Shown: positions 6,653 to 16,068 of the stretch, in pieces
Layout: the number at the start of each line of letters is the position of its first letter
Numbering within the stretch: the first letter of the stretch is position 1
NCBI GenBank assembly: GCA_050742415.1
Contig: JBOGIF010000091.1
Coordinates: 1-25,325 of the forward strand
Source of the DNA: JBOGIF01 sp050742415
GTDB taxonomy: Bacteria; Actinomycetota; Acidimicrobiia; Acidimicrobiales; AC-14
Reading direction: 5' to 3'
DNA: 25,325 nucleotides
Notes under the pieces: model-generated
Seen by the model: the letters and a program-made list of their open reading frames with translations, nothing else
Databases searched by the model: none
What the model was told of the DNA's origin: nothing
Position numbers and translations under genes: made by a program

Positions 6653-8212
6653 ATGTCGAGCCCGCTGGACGACCTGGCCGAGCGACGCCGGCAGGCTCAT
6701 AACGCCGGTTCAGCCAAGGCGGTCGCCCGCCAACACGAGCGGGGCAAGCTAACTGCGCGCGAGCGGGTGGAGGCACTGCTCGACCCGGGAAGCTTCGTGG
6801 AGCTCGACCTGCTGGCCCGCCACCGGGCGGTCGACGCCGGATTGGATGAGCGCCCCTACACCGATGGCGTGATCACCGGCTGGGGCACGGTCGACGGTCG
6901 ACGGATATTCCTGTTCTCCCAGGACTTCACCGTCTTCGGCGGCTCCCTCGGCGAGGTTTTCGCCGAGAAGGTGCACAAGGTGATGGACCTCGCCGCAGCG
7001 ATGCGCGTGCCGTTCGTGGGGCTCAACGACGGCGCTGGCGCCCGCATCCAGGAGGGCGTGGTGTCGCTCGTCTCCTACGGCGGGATCTTCACCCGTAACG
7101 CTCATTCGTCGGGAGTGGTCCCCCAGATCAGCGTGATTATGGGCCCGTGCGCGGGCGGCGCCGTCTACAGCCCGGCCCTGACGGACTTCGTGTTCATGGT
7201 CGCCGACTCGTCGTACATGTTCATCACCGGCCCCGACGTCGTCCGCACCGTCACGGGCGAGGACGTGAGCCTCGAGGAGCTCGGCGGGGCGATGACCCAT
7301 GCCACCCGCTCGGGGGTGGCTCATTTCGTGGCGCCCGACGACCGGACCTGCCTGGCCGAGGTCCGCCGCTTGTTGTCTTTCCTGCCCTCCAGCAGCGAGG
7401 AGGCCCCTCCCCGCTCCCCTCCGGCAGACCGGCCCGACCGGACCGCCCCCGACCTCGCCGAGCTGGTCGCCCCCACCGGGAACAGCGGAACCGGCCCCAA
7501 GCGGCCGTACGACATGGTCTCGGTCATTGCCGCGGTCGTCGACGGTGCCGACTTCTACCAGTACTCGCCGCTGTGGGCCCGCAACATCGTGTGCGGGTTC
7601 GCCCGTATCGACGGCCACCCGGTCGGCATAGTGGCCAACCAACCGCAGGTGCTGGCCGGAGTGCTCGACATCGACGCGTCCGAGAAGGGTGCCCGTTTCG
7701 TCCGCACATGCGACGCCTTCAACGTGCCCGTCGTCACCTTCGTCGACGTCCCCGGCTTCCTGCCGGGCACCGACCAGGAGCACGGCGGCATCATCCGCCA
7801 CGGGGCCAAGCTCCTGTACGCCTTCTGCGAAGCCAGCGTGCCCTGCGTCCAGGTGGTGATCGGCAAGGCCTATGGCGGCGCCTACGTGGTCATGAGCTCG
7901 AAGGCCATCGGCGCCGACCTCGCCTTTGCCTGGCCGACAGCGGAGATCGCGGTCATGGCCCCGCAGGGCGCAGTGGAGATCCTCAACCGCCACGAGCTGG
8001 AGCAGGCGAAGGACCCGGCCCGGCGCCGGGCCGAGCTGGCCGCCGAGTACGCCGAGACCCACGCCACCCCTTACGTGGCCGCCGAGCGGGGCTACGTCGA
8101 CGACGTCATCGACCCGGCCACCACCCGGCCGGTACTCGTGGAGGCCCTCGCCATGCTGCGCTCGAAGCACGCCCAGCCCCTGCGCAGGAAGCATGGCAAC
8201 GTCCCCCTCTGA
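6653..8212 (+). CDS. Acyl-CoA carboxylase beta (carboxyltransferase) subunit
   Basis: This subunit transfers the carboxyl group from carboxybiotin to an acyl-CoA, probably propionyl-CoA (methylmalonyl-CoA route). The 519-aa length is normal for PccB. The N-terminal half starts with the family helix DLAERRRQAHNAGSAKAVAR and the motif KLTARERVEALLDPGSFVELD. The oxyanion-hole glycines are in NDGAGARIQEG (about 125) and GPCAGGAVYSPALTDF; the second half has PGFLPGTDQEHGGIIRHGAK and GKAYGGAYVVMSSK. Substrate choice cannot be fixed from sequence. No biotin carboxylase/carrier (alpha) gene is in the window, so that partner must be elsewhere. The ATG at 6653 is 12 bp after the exonuclease stop. Confidence 0.94.
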   Translation: MSSPLDDLAERRRQAHNAGSAKAVARQHERGKLTARERVEALLDPGSFVELDLLARHRAVDAGLDERPYTDGVITGWGTVDGRRIFLFSQDFTVFGGSLGEVFAEKVHKVMDLAAAMRVPFVGLNDGAGARIQEGVVSLVSYGGIFTRNAHSSGVVPQISVIMGPCAGGAVYSPALTDFVFMVADSSYMFITGPDVVRTVTGEDVSLEELGGAMTHATRSGVAHFVAPDDRTCLAEVRRLLSFLPSSSEEAPPRSPPADRPDRTAPDLAELVAPTGNSGTGPKRPYDMVSVIAAVVDGADFYQYSPLWARNIVCGFARIDGHPVGIVANQPQVLAGVLDIDASEKGARFVRTCDAFNVPVVTFVDVPGFLPGTDQEHGGIIRHGAKLLYAFCEASVPCVQVVIGKAYGGAYVVMSSKAIGADLAFAWPTAEIAVMAPQGAVEILNRHELEQAKDPARRRAELAAEYAETHATPYVAAERGYVDDVIDPATTRPVLVEALAMLRSKHAQPLRRKHGNVPL

Positions 8213-8384
8213 AGGCTTGACGCCGGCCCTGCCGGTCACCGACATAGTGGCCGCCGCGGCCGCCGCGGCCGTAGCCCTCATGGTGGAAGAGGCGGGGCAA
8301 GCCGCGGCTCAGTCCCCCATGTCGGCGCCGAGCCAAGGCCGGTGGCGATGGTGCGGCGCCACGTGGGGCACCGGTTGGAGCTGA
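8193..8384 (+). CDS. Small Ala-rich ORF after the carboxylase gene
   Basis: This 63-codon ORF begins with ATG inside the end of the carboxylase gene and ends with TGA inside the start of the phosphoesterase gene. The protein has an Ala-rich helix (VTDIVAAAAAAAVALMVEEA) and a Trp-rich end (RWRWCGATWGTGW). The position recalls the small epsilon or OadG-like proteins that often follow acyl-CoA carboxylase beta genes, and the helix followed by an Arg/Trp motif is loosely similar. Against it, the end may be only out-of-frame readthrough of the next gene, and GC-rich DNA opens such frames by chance. It may be a real small subunit or a truncated relic; I hold it weakly. Confidence 0.4.
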   Translation: MATSPSEGLTPALPVTDIVAAAAAAAVALMVEEAGQAAAQSPMSAPSQGRWRWCGATWGTGWS

Positions 8385-9385
8385 CCACTGTCGCCGACGA
8401 CGAGGCCGTCCTCCATGACGGCACCACCGTCGTCCGGCTCCAGGCCTTGGAGCCCGACACCGACTACACCGAGCACGGCCACAGCTTCCGGACCCTGGCG
8501 CGGCCCGGAGGGGAACGGCTGGCGACGGTGGCGACGGTCAACGACCTGCACATCGGCGAGACCGAATGCGGCCGGTACGACGGTGTCGACCTCGGCCCCG
8601 TTCTGCGGTCCGAGCCCGGCGAGGATCCCTATCCCGAGACGATGAGCAAGGCCGTCGTCGCCGAGATCGCGGCCCTCTCTCCCGACGCGGTGGTGGCCAA
8701 GGGCGACCTGACGGCTCGCGGCGCGGTGGCCGACGTGGCGACCTTTCTGGACCACTTCGTCACCGCGTTCGACGACCGCCTGCATTGCCTCAACGGGAAC
8801 CACGACGTGGCCGGGACGGGCTCCGCCGGGTTGGACGCCCCGCCGGTCGCCGAGGTGACCCTGCCGGGCGTGCGGCTCGCTCTCCTCGACACGTCGCTCC
8901 CCGGCCGCGCCTCCGGCGCGCTGAACGCCGACCAGCTGGCGTGGCTCGACGAGCTGGGGTCGCGCGCCGACCGCCCCGTTCTCGTGTTCGGCCACCACCA
9001 CCCGTGGAACCCCGGCTCGCCTTCCCGACCGGCGAGCTACTTCGGCATCGAGCCCGGGGCGTCGGAGCGTCTCGTCGACGTCTTCGCCCGCCGGCCGACA
9101 TTGGCCGGCTACTTCGCCGGCCACACCCACCGAAACCGCGTGCGCCGGTTCGCCCGTACCGGCGATGTCCCCTGGGTCGAGGTCTCCGCGGTCAAGGACT
9201 ACCCGGGCGGGTGGGCTGAGTACAGGGTGTACGAGGGCGGCGTCCTCCAGGTGTTCCGGCGGGCGTCGGCTCCCGAAGCGCTGGCGTGGACCGAGCGTAC
9301 GCGCGCCTTGTTCGGCGGCCTGTACCCCGGCTACTCCTTCGGCTCTCTGGCCGATCGCTGCTTCGCCATTACGTTTGCCCGATGA
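8342..9385 (+). CDS. Calcineurin-like metallophosphoesterase
   Basis: All five metal-binding blocks of the family are present in the 347-aa protein: NDLHIG (Asp68, His70), KGDLT (121-122), GNHD (152-155), FGHHHPW and FAGHTHRNR. It is therefore a two-metal phosphoesterase, of the Icc/CpdA-like or 3',5'-cyclic nucleotide type; the substrate is unknown. The first 60 residues form a beta-rich module (TTVVRLQALEPDTDY...FRTLARPGGE) that looks like a small fibronectin-type lead-in. There is no signal peptide, so it is cytoplasmic. The start may be the GTG at 8342 or the ATG at 8348. Its stop overlaps the next ATG by four bases, suggesting a shared transcript and role with the S51 peptidase. Confidence 0.9.
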   Translation: MAMVRRHVGHRLELTTVADDEAVLHDGTTVVRLQALEPDTDYTEHGHSFRTLARPGGERLATVATVNDLHIGETECGRYDGVDLGPVLRSEPGEDPYPETMSKAVVAEIAALSPDAVVAKGDLTARGAVADVATFLDHFVTAFDDRLHCLNGNHDVAGTGSAGLDAPPVAEVTLPGVRLALLDTSLPGRASGALNADQLAWLDELGSRADRPVLVFGHHHPWNPGSPSRPASYFGIEPGASERLVDVFARRPTLAGYFAGHTHRNRVRRFARTGDVPWVEVSAVKDYPGGWAEYRVYEGGVLQVFRRASAPEALAWTERTRALFGGLYPGYSFGSLADRCFAITFAR

Positions 9386-10050
9386 CTAGAGGACCGCTCG
9401 CCCTGGTAGGCGGCAACGAGTGGCAGGAGAGATGCACCTTCGACACCCAGCTGTGGGCCGACAGCGGGGCCAACGAGGTTCTCGTGCTGCCAACCGCCGC
9501 GGCCTACGAGCACCCGGAGCGGGCGGTCGCCCAGGCCGAGCAGCATTTCGCCAGCTTCGGCGCCAAGGCCACAGGACTCATGGTCCTGCGCCGGACCGAT
9601 GCCGTGTCCGAGGCCAACGCCGCTGCGGTGCGGGCCAGCCGGTTCATCTACCTCTCCGGTGGCTCCCCCATGCACGTGCGATCCGTCCTGAAGGACTCAC
9701 TCGTCTGGCAGGCCCTCGTGGAGGCCCACGAGGGAGGGGCGGTGCTGGCGGCCTCGTCGGCCGGGGCGATGGTGCTCTGCGATCCCATGGTCGACCCCCG
9801 GGGCGGCGCGTTCACGCTTGGCCTTGGCCTCGTAAGCCAGCTCGCCCTGATCCCCCACCACGACACCTGGTCAGAGGAGAAGGCCAAGCGCACGATCCAT
9901 CTGGCCCCGCGCGACGTGCCGATCGTCGCCATAGACACCCAGACCGCCGTCCTCCGCCACCCCGACGGGTCGTGGCGCGTCGAGGGGGCGGGGACGGCGG
10001 TGGTCTTCGTCAACGGCAGCGAGGCCGGGCTCGAGGCCCTGCCCCACTAG
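9382..10050 (+). CDS. Peptidase S51 family (cyanophycinase/PepE-like) protein
   Basis: The 222-aa protein has the class I glutaminase-like fold of S51 peptidases. The nucleophile elbow is AASSAGAMVL (Ser126), preceded by the YLSGGSPMHVR segment (about 90-100) and followed by IPHHDTW (His159/160). The N-terminal strand LALVGGNEW fits the family. Members cleave Asp-X dipeptides (PepE) or cyanophycin; which applies here cannot be told, and no cyanophycin synthetase is nearby. I chose the ATG at 9382, which overlaps the upstream phosphoesterase stop (ATGA). The gene ends 32 bp before the convergent SBBP gene, with a hairpin between. Confidence 0.85.
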   Translation: MTRGPLALVGGNEWQERCTFDTQLWADSGANEVLVLPTAAAYEHPERAVAQAEQHFASFGAKATGLMVLRRTDAVSEANAAAVRASRFIYLSGGSPMHVRSVLKDSLVWQALVEAHEGGAVLAASSAGAMVLCDPMVDPRGGAFTLGLGLVSQLALIPHHDTWSEEKAKRTIHLAPRDVPIVAIDTQTAVLRHPDGSWRVEGAGTAVVFVNGSEAGLEALPH

Positions 10051-10065
10051 CCGCCGACGTCGCCG

Positions 10066-10097
10066 CGGGCCGGTCCCAGCCCCTAGGGGCCGACCCG
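10066..10097. terminator. Hairpin between convergent genes
   Basis: CGGG-C-CGGTCCC (10066-10077) pairs with GGGGCCG-A-CCCG (10086-10097), leaving one mismatch and an 8-nt loop. It lies between the S51 stop and the end of the SBBP gene, where a two-way terminator is expected. There is no T-run, as is common in GC-rich actinobacteria, so strength is uncertain. Confidence 0.45.
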
Positions 10098-12188
10098 GGT
10101 CACGAAGGCGTCCCGGCCCGGCTGGTCGGGCTGGAAGCGGTCCTCGATCGGGAAGTCGATGGAATCGGTGCTGCCGGCCACGTAGGCCCGGTTGCCGTCG
10201 ACGCTGATCCCGAAGCCCCCGTCGTTGCCACTGCCTCCGACGTACGTGGAGTAGACGACCTGGGTGCCGTCGGGCCGGAGCTTGGTCACGAAGGCGTCGA
10301 ACGCCGGCTGGTCGGTGGCGAGGCGGCTACGTGAGAGCGGGAAGTCGATCGACTCGGTGAACCCAGTTACGTAGGCGTTGCCGTCGGCCACGGCGATGGC
10401 CATGGCCTGATCGTTGGCGCCTCCGCCCAGGTACGTGGAGAAGAGGAGCTGGGAGCCGTCGGCTCGCAGCTTGGTGACAAAGGCGTCGGTGCCCGGCTGG
10501 TTCGGTTGGTAGCGGTTCTTGATCGGGAAGTCGATCGAGTCCGTGAACCCGGTCACGTAGGCGTTGCCGTCGGCCACCGAGATGCCCGTGCCGCGGTCCA
10601 ACCCGGCGCCACCCAGGTAGGTGGAGTAGACGAGCTGAGAGCCGTCGCCACGCAGCTTGGTGACGAATGCGTCCAGACCTCCCGTGTCGGCCCGGAACTG
10701 GGTCTTGATTGGGAAGTTGAGCGAGTCGGTGAACCCGGTGACGAATGCCTCACCGTCGGAGACGGCGATGTCGTGCGACTCATCAGTAGCCGCACCACCC
10801 AGGTAGGTCGAGTAGACGAGCTCCGCCCCGTCCCCCCGGAGCTTGGAGACAAAGGCGTCGCGGCCGGGCTGGTCGGCCTGAAAGGCGCCCCGCACCGGGA
10901 AGTCCACGGAGTCGGTGTAACCAGTCACGTAGGCGTTGCCGTCGGCCACCGCCACCGCCAGGGCCTGGTCGTAGGCACCACCGCCGAGGTAGGTGGAGAA
11001 CTCGAGCTTGGAGCCGTCCGGGCTCAGCTTGGTGACGAAGGCGTCCGGCCCGGGGCGGTCGGGCTGAAAAGCACCCTTCAGCGGGAAGTCGATGGAATCG
11101 GTCAAGCCGGTGACGTAGGCGTTGCCGTCGGCCACGTCGATCCCGTGGCCCTCGTCGTTGCCAGCACCACCGAGGTAGGTCGAGTAGACGACCCGCGAGC
11201 CATCAGCGCTCAGCTTGGTGACGAAGGCGTCGGTGCCCACGCCGTTGGGCTGGAAGCGGTCATCGAGAGGGAATTCGACCGACGTCGTAGACCCCGTCAC
11301 GTAAGCGCCGCCCCCTGAGACCACGATGTCGCGGGCGTCGTCGTCGCCCGAACCACCGAGGTAGGTCGAGTAGTTCAAGACCGGGTCGATCACCAACGGG
11401 AGGCTGTGGTCGTAGGCCCCTACCGAGAACCCGATCTGCCCCGGCCCCCGCAGGACGTAACCGCCGTCGACCGGGACCCGAGTCGTTCCGACCGGCTGGT
11501 ACAAGAGCGGCGCGTCCTGGCGGATCTCGCCGCCCGGACCGGTGAGGACCAGGTCGCCGCGGTGGTCGATCCGGGTCGACTGGGCACCGGTGATCGTCCA
11601 ACCGATGGCCGACGGGTCGGCGCCGGGCTGTAGCACGAAGTCGTACTCGAGCTTGCTCTGGTTGCCGTAGAACACCAGGTCGGTGCCGGGGTAGACGCCG
11701 CGGTAGCGAGCCTTGGCGAAGGTGGGCAGGTTCGTGTGCCAACCCGATTCCTCACCGCCGGTCACGTAGTTCACGGTGGCGCCCAAACCGTCCTCGGCCA
11801 CCGGCCCGGCGTTCGTCGCGGCGCCCTCCAGGGCCATCCGCAGCTCCCACGCCGCAGTCTTGCCAGTAGACGCCGATTCCGGCCTGGTCAGGCGCAGCAC
11901 GGCCTCCGACGACGTGAGGAACACGCCGTAGCCCCGCCCCCGGGTCAACAGCTTCACCGCCGGGTTGGCCTGGCCCTGGTTGGGCTCGAAGCTCAGGGGC
12001 AGTCTGGCGAGCGATTGGGCGGCAGCCGCCTTGGACTCGGCCACTCGGTCCTCGCCGGTGGGCTTGCTCGGGGAGATCCGGCCGTCGAGCGACAGGTTCG
12101 TCCCCACCGACCAGGTGCCGACGGCCAGGCCGCCGGCCACGAGCGCCGTAAAGAGCCGAGCCGACCGCAACGTCCTCGCGCGCGCCAT
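10083..12188 (-). CDS. Secreted SBBP-repeat beta-propeller protein
   Basis: This 701-aa exported protein begins with a signal-like segment (ARTLRSARLFTALVAGGLAVG). A domain of about 210 residues follows, starting LPLSFEPNQGQANPAVKLLT and containing YRGVYPGTDLVFYGNQSKLEYDFVL; this domain usually precedes SBBP repeats. Seven repeats of 62-63 residues follow, each with (Y/F)STYLGG, a D-rich turn, NAYVTG(F/S)T(D/E)S, DFP and DAFVTKL. Seven units suit a closed seven-bladed propeller. No enzyme motif, anchor or sorting signal is visible, so a surface or extracellular binding role is inference. I chose the ATG at 12188 because GGAGG lies six bases before it. The gene is alone on its strand next to the cyclophilins. 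Confidence 0.88.
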   Translation of the reverse strand: MARARTLRSARLFTALVAGGLAVGTWSVGTNLSLDGRISPSKPTGEDRVAESKAAAAQSLARLPLSFEPNQGQANPAVKLLTRGRGYGVFLTSSEAVLRLTRPESASTGKTAAWELRMALEGAATNAGPVAEDGLGATVNYVTGGEESGWHTNLPTFAKARYRGVYPGTDLVFYGNQSKLEYDFVLQPGADPSAIGWTITGAQSTRIDHRGDLVLTGPGGEIRQDAPLLYQPVGTTRVPVDGGYVLRGPGQIGFSVGAYDHSLPLVIDPVLNYSTYLGGSGDDDARDIVVSGGGAYVTGSTTSVEFPLDDRFQPNGVGTDAFVTKLSADGSRVVYSTYLGGAGNDEGHGIDVADGNAYVTGLTDSIDFPLKGAFQPDRPGPDAFVTKLSPDGSKLEFSTYLGGGAYDQALAVAVADGNAYVTGYTDSVDFPVRGAFQADQPGRDAFVSKLRGDGAELVYSTYLGGAATDESHDIAVSDGEAFVTGFTDSLNFPIKTQFRADTGGLDAFVTKLRGDGSQLVYSTYLGGAGLDRGTGISVADGNAYVTGFTDSIDFPIKNRYQPNQPGTDAFVTKLRADGSQLLFSTYLGGGANDQAMAIAVADGNAYVTGFTESIDFPLSRSRLATDQPAFDAFVTKLRPDGTQVVYSTYVGGSGNDGGFGISVDGNRAYVAGSTDSIDFPIEDRFQPDQPGRDAFVTRVGP
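10086..11375 (-). repeat. Seven tandem ~186-bp repeats coding SBBP units
   Basis: The codons for STYLGG recur on the minus strand near 11356, 11170, 10984, 10798, 10612, 10426 and 10236. The spacing is 186 bp for most intervals and slightly more for the last. Units are diverged at DNA level but keep phase, so they arose by in-frame duplication and could recombine. Confidence 0.85.
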
Positions 12189-12368
12189 CGATGACCTCCA
12201 TCGCCAAGGAAATCGCGGCCCCCTCGACAGGCTCCCTAGCAAAGTGCCTGCCGCCACCTACGGCCGGTAACCGTAGCAAGGCTGTTGCTGGTGAGGCAAG
12301 GGGTGACGATGAGGTTTTTGTTGCTTGTGTGGCTGCCGAGGTTCGCCGGCTTCTGGCGCGGGAGGCCA

Positions 12369-12385
12369 CCGGGCACGATGCCCGG
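12369..12385 (-). terminator. Short hairpin after the cyclophilin gene
   Basis: CCGGGCA and TGCCCGG form a 7-bp stem with a 3-nt loop, just downstream of the minus-strand stop at 12391. There is no T-run. It is a plausible terminator for the two-gene cyclophilin unit. The remaining DNA up to 12188 holds only the SBBP leader, as far as I can see. Confidence 0.4.
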
Positions 12386-12390
12386 CGGGA

Positions 12391-12945
12391 TCAGCTCTCG
12401 GCGATGGTGACGGTCTCGATGGTGACGGTCTCCTTGGGCTTGCCGGCGCCGGGCGAGCCCACCGCGTCCAGGGCGGCCACCACGTCGAGGCCGGCGACGA
12501 CCTTGCCGAACAGCGAGTACTGCGGCGGCAGCCGCATACCGTCGGGGCCGCTGATGATGAAGAACTGGCTCCCGTTGGTGTTGGGACCGGAGTTGGCCAT
12601 GGCCAGCGAGCCGAGCTCGTAGCGTCCCGGCTTGGGCAGCTCGTCGGCGAACTTGTACCCCGGCCCACCCCTGCCGGTCCCCTCGGGGTCCCCGCCCTGT
12701 ATGACGAAGCCGGGGATCACCCGGTGGAAGGCGACGCCGTCGAAGTAGTGGTACCGGGCCAGCACCACGAAGTTGTTCACCGTCGCCGGGGCTGCAGCGG
12801 CGTCGAGGGCGATGGTCATGGTGCCCTTCGACGTGGCCATCGTCGCGGTGTAGGACTTCGTTGAGTCGATGCACATGGGCGGGGGACCGTCGAAGCGCCG
12901 CTTCTGCGGGCTGGACCCGTCGGCCTCAGGACACTCGGTTGCCAT
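12391..12945 (-). CDS. Cyclophilin-type peptidyl-prolyl isomerase, no signal peptide
   Basis: The 184-aa protein catalyses proline cis-trans isomerisation. It shows the cyclophilin core: YFDGVAFHRVIPGFVIQGGD (with the Arg of FHR and the FxxQGGD block), GYKFADE, LAMANSGPNTNGSQFFI and SLFGKVVAGLDVV. The Trp of human cyclophilin is absent, as in many bacterial forms. The first 40 residues (TECPEADGSSPQKRRF...MCIDSTKSYTATM) match the part of the neighbour that follows its lipobox linker, so this copy looks like a duplicate that lost the export signal. It starts five bases after the upstream paralogue's stop and is probably co-transcribed and coupled. It is predicted cytoplasmic unless the start is wrong. 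Confidence 0.92.
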   Translation of the reverse strand: MATECPEADGSSPQKRRFDGPPPMCIDSTKSYTATMATSKGTMTIALDAAAAPATVNNFVVLARYHYFDGVAFHRVIPGFVIQGGDPEGTGRGGPGYKFADELPKPGRYELGSLAMANSGPNTNGSQFFIISGPDGMRLPPQYSLFGKVVAGLDVVAALDAVGSPGAGKPKETVTIETVTIAES

Positions 12946-12950
12946 TTGGT

Positions 12951-13718
12951 TCAGCTCTCCTTGACGATGAGGGATTGGATGGTGACCACCTCGGTCGGAC
13001 TCCCGGCGGGCGTGCCGACCGACTCGATGGCCTTCACGGTGTCCAGCCCGGCGGTGACCTGGCCGAAGAGCGCGTAGTTAGGAGGGAGCCCGACTCCCTG
13101 GGCGCCGGTCACGATGAAGAACTGGCTGCCATTGGTGTTGGGACCGGAGTTGGCCATGGCCAGCGAGCCCACCTCGTACTGCCCAGGCTGAGGAAGCTCG
13201 TCGGCGAACCGGTACCCCGGCCCGCCCCTGCCGGTGGCCTCCGGGTCGCCTCCCTGGATCACGAACCCGGGGATGATCCGGTGGAAGGCGATGCCGTCGA
13301 AGTAGCGGTAGCGCGCCAGCACCACGAAGCTGTTGACCGTCCGGGGCGCAGCTTTGGCGTCGAGGGCGATCGTGATCGGCCCCTTGTTCGTCGTCATCTC
13401 GGCCTCGTACGCCTTGGCCGTGTCGATGCACGTGGGGGGCTCCGTGGCGAAGCTCCTGGTCCGCTCCGAGGAGCCGTCCGCCTTGGGGCAGGGCGTGTCA
13501 CCCGTCAAGGTTCGGCCGGCGGGGGCAGGCGGCGGCGTGACGGGAGCCTTCGACGAAGCTGCGGTCGTCACCGGGCTGGCGGAGGTGGCGGTTGCATCCG
13601 GCTCGTTCTCCTTGGCGGCCTTGGCTCTGTCCGAGCCGCACCCAGCGAGCAGGCTGCCGAGCACGGCCACCGCCAACGCAGTCCAAGCCGTCGTCCGTCG
13701 CCGTTCGTGGTTGTCCAT
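12951..13718 (-). CDS. Cyclophilin-type peptidyl-prolyl isomerase, lipoprotein
   Basis: This 255-aa exported cyclophilin assists folding outside the membrane. The N-terminus has basic residues, a hydrophobic stretch and the lipobox LLAGC (Cys27), so it is predicted to be lipid-anchored. A Thr/Ala/Pro linker to about residue 70 follows, then TPCPKADGSSERTRSFATEP and the isomerase domain (YFDGIAFHRIIPGFVIQGGD, MANSGPNTNGSQFFIV, LFGQVTAGLDTVKAIE). It is the upstream member of a tandem pair. The start at 13718 lies 58 bp from the lysC GTG, so the two promoters must share or overlap in this divergent gap. Confidence 0.94.
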   Translation of the reverse strand: MDNHERRRTTAWTALAVAVLGSLLAGCGSDRAKAAKENEPDATATSASPVTTAASSKAPVTPPPAPAGRTLTGDTPCPKADGSSERTRSFATEPPTCIDTAKAYEAEMTTNKGPITIALDAKAAPRTVNSFVVLARYRYFDGIAFHRIIPGFVIQGGDPEATGRGGPGYRFADELPQPGQYEVGSLAMANSGPNTNGSQFFIVTGAQGVGLPPNYALFGQVTAGLDTVKAIESVGTPAGSPTEVVTIQSLIVKES

Positions 13719-13776
13719 GGCCGCCGACCGTAACCCGGCGAACCACGGGGGCCGGCGCTGGTAGCTTCGCTCGGCC

Positions 13777-15015
13777 GTGGGCTCGTCCGCTCAGAAGCTC
13801 GTCGTCCAGAAGTTCGGGGGGACCTCCGTCGCCGATGCCGAGCGCGTGGGTGCGGTCGCCGACCACATCGCGCGCACCGCTCGCCGGGGCAACCAGGTGG
13901 TCGCCGTGGTAAGCGCCATGGGCAAGACCACCGACGACCTGCTGCGGCTGGCCCACGAGGTCTCCCCGGAACCGCACGCTCGCGAGCTGGACATGCTCGT
14001 CACCGCGGGCGAGCGGATCTCCATGTCCCTGCTCTGCATGGCCGTGTCCGACAGGGGTGTGCCGGCAGTGTCCTTCACCGGCAGCCAGGCCGGGATCGTG
14101 ACCGATTCGGCGCACGGCAAGGCCAAGATCCTCGAGGTCCGCGCCGACCGCCTTCTGGAGGCCCTCTCGGCGGGACAGGTCGTGATAGTCGCCGGCTTCC
14201 AGGGCGTGTCAGTAGACCGCGACGTCACGACTCTTGGGCGCGGAGGCTCGGACACCACCGCGGTGGCCCTGGCCGCGGCGATGGGAGCGGACGTCTGCGA
14301 GATCTACACCGATGTCGCCGGGGTCTACACGGCCGACCCCCGCGTCGTGCCGGCGGCCCGCATGCTGCCCACCGTCTCCTACGACGAAATGCTGGAGATG
14401 GCCGCCACGGGCGGCCGGGTCCTCGCTCTGCGGTCGGTCGAGTTCGCCCGCAATCACAACGTCCCCCTGCACGTCCGCTCGAGCTTCACGTGGGCGCCGG
14501 GCACCTGGGTCCAGAAGGAAGGCATGCCGGTGGAAAAGGCAATCGTCTCGGCAATCACCCACGACAGCTCCGAGGCCAAGATCACCGTGGTGGGCGTGCC
14601 CGACCGCCCCGGCATCGCCGCCCGCCTCTTCCGAGCCCTGGCCGACGAGGTCGTCAACGTGGACATGATCGAGCAGAACGTCTCGCTGCACGGGGTGACC
14701 GACATCTCCTTCACCCTGCCCAAGGCCGATCTTCCCGCCGCCATCCGGGTGACCGAGGCGGTGGCGGCCGAGATCGGGGCCACCGGCGTGACACCCGACG
14801 CCGACATCGCCCGCATAAGCCTCGTGGGCGCCGGCATGAAGACCCACCCCGGAGTGGCCGCCACCATGTTCGAGGTCCTCTCCGACGAGGGCGTGAACAT
14901 AGAGATGATCTCCACATCCACGATCCGCATCAGCTGCGTGGTTCGGGCCGCCGAGATGGAGCGCGGGGTACGTGCCCTCCACGCCGCCTTCGAGCTCGAA
15001 CAGCTACCCGATTGA
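13777..15015 (+). CDS. lysC: Aspartate kinase
   Basis: LysC phosphorylates L-aspartate, the first step toward lysine, methionine, threonine and diaminopimelate. The 412-aa protein begins [20 protein letters not shown] (KFGGTS motif, 12-17). It carries [20 protein letters not shown] and [15 protein letters not shown] in the kinase domain and two ACT domains after about residue 260 ([40 protein letters not shown]), where lysine and threonine feedback normally acts. I chose the GTG at 13777; no better start is visible. It is followed 25 bp later by asd, the next enzyme. A second, internal start may produce a separate regulatory subunit. Confidence 0.96.
   Translation: MGSSAQKLVVQKFGGTSVADAERVGAVADHIARTARRGNQVVAVVSAMGKTTDDLLRLAHEVSPEPHARELDMLVTAGERISMSLLCMAVSDRGVPAVSFTGSQAGIVTDSAHGKAKILEVRADRLLEALSAGQVVIVAGFQGVSVDRDVTTLGRGGSDTTAVALAAAMGADVCEIYTDVAGVYTADPRVVPAARMLPTVSYDEMLEMAATGGRVLALRSVEFARNHNVPLHVRSSFTWAPGTWVQKEGMPVEKAIVSAITHDSSEAKITVVGVPDRPGIAARLFRALADEVVNVDMIEQNVSLHGVTDISFTLPKADLPAAIRVTEAVAAEIGATGVTPDADIARISLVGAGMKTHPGVAATMFEVLSDEGVNIEMISTSTIRISCVVRAAEMERGVRALHAAFELEQLPD
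14513..14526 (+). promoter_or_regulatory. Internal ribosome site and ATG for a lysC beta product
   Basis: AGAAGGAAGG stands just before ATG at 14524-14526, which is codon 250 of lysC. A product from here would be 163 aa and contain only the ACT region. Actinobacterial aspartate kinases of the Corynebacterium type are alpha2beta2, with beta made from an in-frame internal start at about this codon. The site fits that; use in this organism is inference. Confidence 0.55.
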
Positions 15016-15028
15016 GAGCAACCAGTAG

Positions 15029-16054
<1,026 letters not shown>

Positions 16055-16068
16055 GGGTTAGGAGACAA

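Noticed and set aside
10506..11318. Long plus-strand open frame opposite the SBBP gene
   Set aside because: It mirrors the periodic minus-strand repeats, and the protein has a repeated GVAVGH-type text without known motifs; it is an antisense shadow in GC-rich repeat DNA.
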